Assembly: GCA_002419215.1 (NCBI GenBank)
Contig: DIFQ01000107.1
Span: 1-17,973 of the forward strand
Source: Syntrophaceae bacterium UBA5744
Lineage (GTDB): Bacteria; Desulfobacterota; Syntrophia; Syntrophales; UBA2192
Direction: 5' to 3'
Length of the DNA: 17,973 bases
A program made the position numbers and the translations under genes. Position 1 is the stretch's first letter. Each line of letters begins with the position of its first letter. This document shows, piece by piece, positions 6,505 to 12,595 of the stretch. Below the pieces are notes generated by a model, which was given only the letters and a program-made list of their open reading frames with translations, had not been told where the DNA came from and made no database searches.

Positions 6505-6515
6505 AATACAAGACC
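6502..6515 (-). repeat. Inverted GGTCTTGTATTTCA repeat at the RAYT 3' end
   Basis: TGAAATACAAGACC is the perfect reverse complement of 5599-5612. Its first three bases are the TGA stop of the intact transposase. Confidence 0.85.
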
Positions 6516-6545
6516 CGAATCGTTCCAAGAGAGACATGAGAAGAC

Positions 6546-7385
6546 ATGTTTGAGGAGCTTGAAGCCATAAACGCTCGTCCTGAGCCGTTTGAATTTTATA
6601 CTGCACGTGAACTATGGACGGATGAGCACACATCACGGCAAATGCTTTCTTTCCACCTCAACGAGGAGACTGACGTCGCGTCCCGTAAGGGTGAATTCAT
6701 CCGCCGATCGGTGGAGTGGATAGCCTCCTATTTCAACGTCGGTGCCGGGACGAAGATTGCGGACTTCGGCTGTGGCCCGGGGCTGTATACGGCGAAACTG
6801 GCTCAAAAGCAGGCGGATGTGACTGGAATAGACTTTTCAGCGAGGGCGATTCAGCACGCGCGGCAGGTTGCAACCATGGAGGGGCTATCCATCCACTACA
6901 TCAATCAAGACTACCTGAAGTATGATACCGAGGATCGTTTTCATCTTGTCATGATGATCACGTGCGACTTCTGTGCCCTCAGCCCCGACCAACGAAAAAG
7001 GCTGTTGAGCAAGTTTCACACGATACTGAGGCCCGGCGGCTCGGTTCTCCTTGATGTGTATTCCCTGGCAGCGTTTGGGCCGCGGGAAGAGACGGCAGCC
7101 TACGGAGTCAATTTCCTCAACAATTTCTGGTCGCCAAACAAGTACTACGGTTTCCTGAATACATTCAGATACGAAAAGGAAAAGGTCGTTCTTGACAAGT
7201 ATTCAATCATAGAAGCCACCCGCAAACGAACCGTATACAACTGGTTGCAGTATTTCAGCCCCGAAGCTCTGGAACGGGAGTTTGCGGATAACGGATTTGC
7301 TGTTGAGAAGTTTCTTGGAGATGTCGCCGGCGCAGCGTTTGACTCGGAAGCCAAGGAATTTGCCGCCGTCGCCAGAATAAAATAA
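6546..7385 (+). CDS. Class I SAM-dependent methyltransferase
   Basis: This 279-residue protein has the Rossmann methyltransferase core from about residue 55 to 180. Motif I is IADFGCGPGLYTAKLA (71-86), the acidic residue of motif II is D96 in VTGIDFSARAIQHAR, and the region DRFHLVMMITCDFCAL (130-145) fits the motif IV strand, followed by ILRPGGSVLLD (about 158-168) as post-motif. The N-terminal 50 residues and C-terminal 100 residues are probably substrate-specific. Nothing in the sequence tells the substrate; small molecules or lipids are typical for this DUF-like subgroup. The ATG at 6546 has only weak GAGA sites upstream. It is separated from the transposase by 41 bases and from the lectin-toxin gene by 227 bases. 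A functional link to either is unproven. Confidence 0.85.
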   Translation: MFEELEAINARPEPFEFYTARELWTDEHTSRQMLSFHLNEETDVASRKGEFIRRSVEWIASYFNVGAGTKIADFGCGPGLYTAKLAQKQADVTGIDFSARAIQHARQVATMEGLSIHYINQDYLKYDTEDRFHLVMMITCDFCALSPDQRKRLLSKFHTILRPGGSVLLDVYSLAAFGPREETAAYGVNFLNNFWSPNKYYGFLNTFRYEKEKVVLDKYSIIEATRKRTVYNWLQYFSPEALEREFADNGFAVEKFLGDVAGAAFDSEAKEFAAVARIK

Positions 7386-7417
7386 AGGCACCGAGAAGCC
7401 ACCCGGGGGGAACGGTG

Positions 7418-7426
7418 GGGTCAGGT
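7418..7426 (+). repeat. GGGGTCAGG repeat, left of the lectin-toxin gene
   Basis: GGGGTCAGG followed by TTTGACTG lies 32 bases after the methyltransferase stop. It pairs with an inverted copy at 8709-8717. The gap 7386-7612 otherwise shows no gene; the ribosome-binding site AAAGGGGG (7597-7604) for the next gene lies at its end. Confidence 0.6.
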
Positions 7427-7612
7427 TTGACTGTTGTCTTACAGACAGCGGTGGCACTGCGGGCCAGGTCGTGAACGATCAATCTTGAGGCAGCATTTCA
7501 AGGGGCAACCGGCAAGCTGAGCCACTCACCATGCGTCTCATCGTCGGAGAATAAGCTTAACTCGAGAAAAGGCCGCCCGCCAGACCGTAATCCGGGAAAG
7601 GGGGAATCATTC

Positions 7613-8641
7613 ATGGCGAACAAGGGGTCGATACTGGCTACAAACAAGGTTCTCGGGGTCCATGACTACCTCGCATCGAAGAGTGGATTGTTTTTCGCCA
7701 TCATGCAGGCCGATGGTAATTTCTGCGTCTACCGGGGATCGGGTCCTGACGATAATTATGGATTGCTGTGGTGCACTAAAAAGACTGCACGCGGCGGCCG
7801 GTTTTTCGCCATCATGCAAGCCGATGGCAATTTTGTCATTTATAAGGGCAAGCCGGGCGACAAGCAAGGTCACGTGTGGTCCCACAAGAAGACTGCGACT
7901 GGCGGTGAATTTTACGCGGTCATACAGGATGACGGCAACTTCTGCGTCTACAAAGGCAAGCGTCCGGAGGCGAACCAGGGCCGTCCCGTTTGGTGCTCCA
8001 AGGTCACAGATGAGATAAAAGATGTGGAAATGTCAAAAATCGACTACAACCTGGATGGCAAGATGACGCTGAATTCGCCTGATCAGAATGTCTATCAGCA
8101 TACGGTGCACAACGAAACAGGGGTGACGCAGACCAGTTCGATCGGCGGTTCCTTTTCGGTCACAAAGTCTTCCGGCTGGTCCAATTCCCTGGGAGTCAAC
8201 GTTACAGTCAAGGCAAGCGGCGAGGTGAAAGTTCCCGTCTTCGCAAATGGCAAGGTCGAAGTATCCACAGGCGTGACCAACACGTTCACCTTCAACAAAT
8301 CGGAATCGAAGACGGAAACGTATACATTCACTGTCCCAGTCAGTGTCCCTCCCCATTCGGCGATTAATTGTCTGATCACAACAACGCGCACCACCATAAT
8401 CGTACCGTATACTCTGACAGGAACATTTGTTCTCAAGTCAGGGGCTCGAATTCCCGGGAGTATGTCGGGCCTTTACACGGGCGAGGATTCGCACGACCAG
8501 ACCGTTAAAATGATATCACTGAAACCGGGCACTTTGAGAATTCAGATCAAAAAGCAGGCGCTCAAGGTGAAGCAGATACAGGGCGACAGCCTCCGGGTAC
8601 ACGGAAGAACCAAAGGCAAGATTGCGGTCAGACTTAACTGA
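7613..8641 (+). CDS. Bulb-lectin / aerolysin-like pore-forming toxin fusion
   Basis: This 342-residue protein has two parts. Residues 1-130 form a bulb-type (monocot mannose-binding) lectin domain with three evenly spaced copies of the QxDxNxVxY sugar-binding motif: QADGNFCVY (32-40), QADGNFVIY (69-77) and QDDGNFCVY (105-113). The middle copy is fully canonical; the other two have Cys for Val. Residues about 135-310 resemble the aerolysin/ETX-MTX2 beta-pore-forming fold, with long Ser/Thr-rich alternating strands, a stretch KVEVSTGVTNTFTFNKSESK (214-233) and then TYTFTVPVSVPPHS (236-249) as in that family. The candidate membrane-inserting hairpin lies around 185-222. There is no N-terminal signal peptide, so export would need lysis or another route. 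The ATG at 7613 follows AAAGGGGG. Lectin-guided pore formation is inferred and the target is unknown. Confidence 0.8.
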   Translation: MANKGSILATNKVLGVHDYLASKSGLFFAIMQADGNFCVYRGSGPDDNYGLLWCTKKTARGGRFFAIMQADGNFVIYKGKPGDKQGHVWSHKKTATGGEFYAVIQDDGNFCVYKGKRPEANQGRPVWCSKVTDEIKDVEMSKIDYNLDGKMTLNSPDQNVYQHTVHNETGVTQTSSIGGSFSVTKSSGWSNSLGVNVTVKASGEVKVPVFANGKVEVSTGVTNTFTFNKSESKTETYTFTVPVSVPPHSAINCLITTTRTTIIVPYTLTGTFVLKSGARIPGSMSGLYTGEDSHDQTVKMISLKPGTLRIQIKKQALKVKQIQGDSLRVHGRTKGKIAVRLN

Positions 8642-8708
8642 TTGACTTATTGCATGGAAACAGAGGGGAGACTGCGATTCGTGCCATGTCAAAATGGCAA
8701 TAATCAGG

Positions 8709-8717
8709 CCTGACCCC
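8709..8717 (-). repeat. GGGGTCAGG repeat, inverted, right of the lectin-toxin gene
   Basis: CCTGACCCC is the exact reverse complement of the copy at 7418-7426. It lies 67 bases after the toxin stop and 23 bases before the next start codon. Confidence 0.6.
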
Positions 8718-8740
8718 ACAGATACACGAAGGAGGACGAG

Positions 8741-9430
8741 ATGAAAAGAGCAGCGAGAATGATGTTGGCAGTGGCGATCGGTCTTTTGTTCACCGTATCG
8801 ACGGTGTTTGCGGCGGACGATTTTACACGCTCAGGGTTTCTCGGGAATCCATCCATCTATGATCTGTTGAAGCTGGGAGAAGCCGGGGGGTATCGCTGGC
8901 TAAAGCCGGGGGTCGATTTGAAGAAGTACAACAAGTTCATGGTGGACAGCGTCATCTTCTTCCTGGCCGACAAGGCCGATTACAAGGGCATCGATGCCCA
9001 GGAGATGAAGGAACTGTGCGACGAATTCAACAAGGCTCTCGTGGCGGCCTTCAAGGACAAGCTTCCCATCGTGGCGGAGCCCGGTCCCGACGTGGCGCGG
9101 GTCCGCTTCGCGATCACGAACGTGCAGCCGAGCAGACCCGGTGTGAGCGCAGTGACCTCGATCGTTCCCGTCGGGCTGGGCGTGAGCCTCGTCAAAAAGG
9201 GCGCCACGGGCGGGTGGGTCGGCAGCGGCGAGACGGCGGCCGAGCTGATGGTCCTCGACACCACGACCAACGAGGTCGTCGCCATGGGGGCGATCAAGCG
9301 TGCGGCAGAATTCGACGAGCGGTTTTCGAAGTGGGGTTCCGCCAAGGAAGCCTTCAAGTTCTGGTCCGAAAAACTGGTGAAGACCCTCGTCGATGTTCGC
9401 GCCGGCAACCCGCTGCCCCTGGCAAAGTGA
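8741..9430 (+). CDS. DUF3313 family exported protein
   Basis: The 229-residue product begins with a Sec-type signal peptide: a basic MKRAAR, a hydrophobic core (8-20) and a VFA/AA cleavage region around residues 22-25. The mature part fits DUF3313: SGFLGNPSIYDLLK (31-44), then YRWLKPGVDLKKYNKFMVDSVIFF (51-74, given here as the family core) and PGPDVARVRFAITNVQPS, followed by a Gly-rich segment. Many family members are lipoproteins, but this one lacks a lipobox cysteine and should be released into the periplasm. The function of the family is unknown. The ATG at 8741 has a strong AAGGAGG (8730-8736 region). It is followed after 66 bases by the exported phosphodiesterase, so the two may be cotranscribed. 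Confidence 0.85.
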   Translation: MKRAARMMLAVAIGLLFTVSTVFAADDFTRSGFLGNPSIYDLLKLGEAGGYRWLKPGVDLKKYNKFMVDSVIFFLADKADYKGIDAQEMKELCDEFNKALVAAFKDKLPIVAEPGPDVARVRFAITNVQPSRPGVSAVTSIVPVGLGVSLVKKGATGGWVGSGETAAELMVLDTTTNEVVAMGAIKRAAEFDERFSKWGSAKEAFKFWSEKLVKTLVDVRAGNPLPLAK

Positions 9431-9496
9431 CGGCCCCTTGCCGTGTGGATGACCCGTCTAATGAAATCGGAGATTTGCGTCGAACAGGAGGTCACT

Positions 9497-10750
9497 GTGC
9501 GCTATCTATTGAACGTCTGCATCGCCCCGCCGCTGCTTGTCTGCGTGCTGGCTCTCACGCTCGTGAGCGTCTTTCCCAAGGTCGGCCTGGCCGGTGATCC
9601 CGCGACCGGCATCTCAGCCGCCGGTCGCGGCGGGAAATCCCTTTCGACGCTTGACGGCAAGCCGCCGCTGGTCATCGGGCATCGAGGCGCATCGGGCTAT
9701 CTGCCCGAGCACACACTCGAGGCCTATCAGCTGGCGATCGATCAGGGCGCCGAAGTGATCGAGCCTGATTTCATCTCGACGAGGGACGGCGTGCTGATCG
9801 CACGCCATGACCCGAACCTCGCGACCAGCACCGACGTGGCCTCCAGGCCCGAATTCGCCGACCGCAGACGTGTGGATTGGCCGGTGGATGGCGAGAAGCA
9901 GACGGGCTGGTTCGCCCACGATTTCACCTTGGCGGAGATCAAGACGCTGGGCGCCGTGATCACGGACCCTGAGCGTCCTCAAGAGAACAACGGCAAATTC
10001 AGGGTCGTGACGATGCAGGAGATTTTCGACCTGGCCAAAACGCAAAGCGCAAAACTTGGGCGCGCGATTTACGTCTACCCCGAGACCAAGAACCCGACCT
10101 ATCACCGCGACCTTGGGCTCCCGCTGGAGGACAAGCTGATCGCCGCGCTCAGCGCGGAGGGGTGGAACAGCCGGTCCGCGCCCGTGTTCGTGCAGAGCTT
10201 CGAGCCGAGCAGCCTGAAAGAGATGCGCCGCAAGGGGTTGAAGACGCGCATGGTGCAACTCGTGGACGGCGATGACATCGACTTGAAGACCGGCAAGATC
10301 ACCTATGCGATACCCTTCGACCGACCCTATGACTGGTGCAAGTCCGGCGATGACCGCCTGTTTGCCGACATGGTTACGCCATCGGGCCTGGCTGAAATCG
10401 GGACCTATGCCGACGGCATCGGCGTCTGGAAACCCTATATCGTGCCCCTGAAGGGCCGCATGGGCAGGGCTGGACAGCTCGTGGACGTCAATGGCGACGG
10501 CAAGGTGGACCTGCGCGACGCCGCAACGCAGCCGCCGACGGCACTGGTGGCTCAAGCTCACAAGCGGGGGTTATTCGTGCACGTTTTTACGTTCCGCAAT
10601 GAGCAGCGGCGTCTGGCTTCAAGCTATATGGGTGATCCGCAGGCCGAGTACCTGCAGTTCTTCCGGCTGGGCGTGGACGGCGTCTTCACCGAGTTTCCGG
10701 ACACGGCCGTGACGGCGCGATCGGTCTACCTGCGCGAAGACGGGCACTAA
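9497..10750 (+). CDS. glpQ: Periplasmic glycerophosphodiester phosphodiesterase
   Basis: The enzyme hydrolyses glycerophosphodiesters to glycerol-3-phosphate and an alcohol. The start is the GTG at 9497, preceded by a perfect AGGAGG (9486-9491) with 5-base spacing; upstream in-frame starts (9443, 9449, 9461) lack such a site. The 417-residue product opens with a signal peptide (hydrophobic 8-26, likely cleavage after GLA at 30-32). The GDPD catalytic motif is GHRGASGYLPEHT (61-73; H62, R63, E71), with E89 and D91 in IEPDF and H104 in ARHDP, as in GlpQ. Odd for the family is a 12-residue EF-hand/dockerin-like loop DVNGDGKVDLRD (330-341) with D330, N332, D334, D338 and D341 in calcium-ligand positions. 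The glpQ assignment is by family; the nearest relative was not searched. Confidence 0.9.
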   Translation: MRYLLNVCIAPPLLVCVLALTLVSVFPKVGLAGDPATGISAAGRGGKSLSTLDGKPPLVIGHRGASGYLPEHTLEAYQLAIDQGAEVIEPDFISTRDGVLIARHDPNLATSTDVASRPEFADRRRVDWPVDGEKQTGWFAHDFTLAEIKTLGAVITDPERPQENNGKFRVVTMQEIFDLAKTQSAKLGRAIYVYPETKNPTYHRDLGLPLEDKLIAALSAEGWNSRSAPVFVQSFEPSSLKEMRRKGLKTRMVQLVDGDDIDLKTGKITYAIPFDRPYDWCKSGDDRLFADMVTPSGLAEIGTYADGIGVWKPYIVPLKGRMGRAGQLVDVNGDGKVDLRDAATQPPTALVAQAHKRGLFVHVFTFRNEQRRLASSYMGDPQAEYLQFFRLGVDGVFTEFPDTAVTARSVYLREDGH

Positions 10751-10872
10751 GCCCAAAAGCGACAGGAAAGCGACAAGGTCAGACTGGTGTCCTGTACCGG
10801 AATCAGTTACCCTTGCATTCACAGCGACTGAGCGGGATTCAATTTTCCGACGAGCGAAATACAGACAAGTCG

Positions 10873-10904
10873 TCATCGCGAGGAGGCGCAGCCGACGCGG
10901 CGAT
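10873..10904. repeat. ATTGCGAG-type palindromic repeat, diverged copy
   Basis: TCATCGCGAGGAGGCGC...GACGCGGCGATCT has ATCGC (10875-10879) opposite GCGAT (10900-10904), the same layout as the copy at 801-834 with T-to-C changes on both arms that keep pairing. Confidence 0.55.
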
Positions 10905-10948
10905 CTGCCGTTGAGAACGCCTGAAGATGAAAGAAGTTCTCAATCGTT

Positions 10949-11124
10949 GATTGCCACGGCTCGCAAAATCCACCCTCACCCCAACCCTCTCCAACCAGAG
11001 GAAGGGGAGGCATTCACCCTCACCCTGACCCTCTCCCCTCAAGGGAGAGGGAGATTAAGGATGTGGCCGCCCGAGGAGAGGGAGATTATGGAAGCGGTTT
11101 GCTATAGGCTCGCCTCGCAATGAC
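10949..11124. repeat. ATTGCGAG-type repeat interrupted by a CCCTC-rich block
   Basis: The left arm is GATTGCCACGGCTCGC (10949-10964) and the right arm is GGCTCGCCTCGCAATGAC (11107-11124). GGCTCGC occurs at both junctions (10958-10964 and 11107-11113), and joining the arms through one copy restores a short ATTGCGAG-type palindrome. The 142 bases between carry CCCTCACC repeats and a perfect CCCTCTCCC/GGGAGAGGG hairpin (11029-11037 with 11043-11051). Confidence 0.65.
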
Positions 11125-11251
11125 ATTGTTTTTACCGGCTCTCGAAGGAAGAAGCCCGCGAGGGAAACTGTGGACAACATCGTAAACGAATTTCTGAGAC
11201 ACAACACTGGCACATTGCGATATGCGCCATGTCTGAGATTGACGGTAGCCG

Positions 11252-11824
11252 ATGAAACGCTGCGACTGGGCTAATGGAAGCGAGCTCCTGCAATCCTATC
11301 ACGACCATGAATGGGGGGTGGAAGTCCACGATGACCGGACGCTGTTCGAGTTTCTTGTCCTGGAAGGCGCCCAGGCGGGATTGAGCTGGTCGACCATCCT
11401 GAGAAAGCGGGAAGCGTACAGAAAGGCGTTTGACTATTTTGACGCCCGGAAGATCTCCAGATACTCCGAGAAAACCGTGACCCGGCTGCTCGCCAATCCC
11501 GGGATCATCAGAAACAGGCTCAAGATCAACGCTGCGATCACGAACGCCAGGGCATTTCGGCAGGTTCAAGAGGAATTCGGGAGTTTCGATCGCTACATCT
11601 GGCAATTCGTGATGGGCAAACCGATCCGGAATTCATGGAGAACGATGACGGATATCCCCTCCCGCACCCCGGAGTCCGTCGCCATGAGCAAGGATCTGCA
11701 GAAGAGGGGGTTCACGTTCGTCGGGCCCACCATCTGCTATGCCTTCATGCAGGCCGTGGGCATGGTGAACGATCATGTCGTGGACTGTTTCAGGCACAGG
11801 GAATTGGGGAACAGAGGGAAGTAA
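11252..11824 (+). CDS. tag: DNA-3-methyladenine glycosylase I
   Basis: Tag removes 3-methyladenine from alkylated DNA in base-excision repair, acting in the cytoplasm. The 190-residue product matches E. coli Tag residue for residue at its key sites. The zinc ligands are C4 in MKRCDW, H17 in YHDHEWG, and H175 and C179 in NDHVVDCFRH, and the base-recognition and catalytic region is LEGAQAGLSWSTIL with E38 and W46. FVGPTICYAFMQAVGMVNDH near the C-terminus is also typical. The ATG at 11252 places these residues at the expected numbers, which supports the start despite only a weak upstream site. It stands alone, and a GGGGTCAGAC repeat begins about a dozen bases after its stop. All expected catalytic residues are present. 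Confidence 0.96.
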   Translation: MKRCDWANGSELLQSYHDHEWGVEVHDDRTLFEFLVLEGAQAGLSWSTILRKREAYRKAFDYFDARKISRYSEKTVTRLLANPGIIRNRLKINAAITNARAFRQVQEEFGSFDRYIWQFVMGKPIRNSWRTMTDIPSRTPESVAMSKDLQKRGFTFVGPTICYAFMQAVGMVNDHVVDCFRHRELGNRGK

Positions 11825-11835
11825 CCAAGGGAGTA

Positions 11836-11880
11836 AGCAGCGGGGTCAGACTTGCATATTGCGATTTGCACCGTGTCCCG
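11836..11880 (+). repeat. GGGGTCAGACTTG repeat after tag
   Basis: The stretch from AGCAGCGGGGTCAGACTTGC to GTGTCC is nearly identical to 12423-12466. After the head comes an imperfect palindrome, GCATATTGCGATTTGC. It starts 12 bases after the tag stop codon. Confidence 0.8.
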
Positions 11881-11969
11881 CTGCGAAGATTGGAGTCTCG
11901 TCTCCTGCTTCTTTGCGCCGGCGAGAAAAGAGTGAACGGATTTTCCAATAAGGAGAAAGGGGGAGCGCC

Positions 11970-12377
11970 ATGTATTTTGACGAAATCGAGATCGGCAAGG
12001 TGTACAAGTCCCCGGTCACGAAACCCATCACGGGAACCGAGATTGACCTGGTCGCGCAGATGTCCGGCATGGATCTTCCCGGTTTCCTGGACTCCGAATT
12101 CGCGAAGAGCAAGGGGTTCAAAGACCGGGTCACACCCGGGATCTACATCATGGCCGGCATGATGGGGCTCATGGCAAAACACGGGTTTCTGGCGGATGCG
12201 ATCTGGGTCTCCGCAACCGACATTGCCTTCAGGACCCCGGCTTTCCCGGGCGACCGTCTTTCCTCCGAGGTCGAGGTCGTCGGCAAGAAAGAGGGGAAAC
12301 GGGGCGGCACCGTGACGTACAAATGGACGGTGACAAACCAGGACGGGAAACTCGTTGCGCAGGGGGTGAACACCTGA
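11970..12377 (+). CDS. MaoC-like hot-dog protein lacking the usual catalytic pair
   Basis: The 135-residue product has the MaoC/R-hydratase hot-dog layout: an N-terminal strand (MYFDEIEIGKVYKS), the central region (22-58) and RTPAFPGDRLSSEVEVV (88-104), which is a standard MaoC element. In active hydratases the central region reads GDxNPxHxD, where Asp and His form the catalytic pair. Here it reads GMDLPGFLD (33-41), so the Asp position is M34 (D35 is shifted by one) and the His position is F39. A normal enoyl-CoA hydratase activity is therefore doubtful; it could bind a CoA ester without hydrating it, act as a subunit, or use another chemistry. AGGAGAAAGGGG lies upstream of the ATG at 11970. 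Repeat copies flank it on both sides. Confidence 0.8.
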   Translation: MYFDEIEIGKVYKSPVTKPITGTEIDLVAQMSGMDLPGFLDSEFAKSKGFKDRVTPGIYIMAGMMGLMAKHGFLADAIWVSATDIAFRTPAFPGDRLSSEVEVVGKKEGKRGGTVTYKWTVTNQDGKLVAQGVNT

Positions 12378-12393
12378 CTGTTCCCCGGCCGAT

Positions 12394-12412
12394 GATCACC
12401 CGTCGGGTGATC
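12394..12412 (+). terminator. Hairpin after the MaoC-like gene
   Basis: GATCACCC (12394-12401) and GGGTGATC (12405-12412) form a perfect 8-bp stem with a 3-base loop, 17 bases after the stop. The downstream sequence is GGGAAGAGG rather than a T-run, so it may only stabilise the transcript end. Confidence 0.45.
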
Positions 12413-12422
12413 GGGAAGAGGA

Positions 12423-12466
12423 AGCAGCGGGGTCAGACTTGCATATTGCAATTTGCACCCTGTCCG
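12423..12466 (+). repeat. GGGGTCAGACTTG repeat after the MaoC-like gene
   Basis: This second near-identical copy differs from 11836-11880 by a few bases. Its palindrome GCATATTGCAATTTGC is symmetric except for one base pair. The rest of the gap to 12596 shows no gene. Confidence 0.8.
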
Positions 12467-12595
12467 AATGTCATGTGTTCTGGATAGAATATAATCTAAC
12501 AGTGGCTGTCTACCGGGTATTGGTGTGCTCGGTTTAGATGACTCTTGTCTGAACCGTAAAGGCTGACCAAGCGAAATCGGCAGGAGAAATGACGA

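Larger units (their letters stand above)
5592..6515 (+). mobile_element. RAYT element bounded by GGTCTTGTATTTCA inverted repeats
   Basis: The left boundary carries GGGGTCA then GGTCTTGTATTTCA (5599-5612). The right boundary carries its perfect reverse complement TGAAATACAAGACC (6502-6515), which overlaps the transposase stop codon. The element is about 0.92 kb and contains only the transposase gene. Unlike DDE insertion sequences, Y1 transposases do not need terminal inverted repeats or make target duplications. They recognise short palindromic REP-like sequences, so these ends are best read as REP-like sites flanking the gene. Confidence 0.75.
10751..11251. other. Non-coding spacer with nested repeats
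   Basis: This 501-base stretch has no supported gene. In order it contains a weak GGTCAGACT word (10777-10785), a diverged palindrome TCATCGCGAGG...GGCGATCT (10873-10904), one ATTGCGAG-type repeat interrupted by a CCCTCACC/CCCTCTCCC block (10949-11124), and about 125 bases of plain leader before tag. The short open frames across it follow the repeat sequence and have no convincing ribosome-binding sites. Confidence 0.6.

Noticed and set aside
5592..6515. A classical DDE insertion sequence with target duplication
   Set aside because: The encoded protein is a Y1/HUH enzyme, and no direct target duplication is visible outside the inverted repeats.
9614..10561. A 315-codon - strand frame opposite glpQ
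   Set aside because: It is antisense to a certain GDPD gene with all catalytic residues, and its product has no domain.
10911..11123. A short + strand frame through the nested repeats before tag
   Set aside because: Its sequence is mostly the CCCTC-rich repeat, with no ribosome-binding site and no conserved features.
2157..12466. CRISPR array made from the recurring GGGGTCAG words
   Set aside because: Copies are kilobases apart, in both orientations and differ in length; there is no regular spacing and no cas gene.
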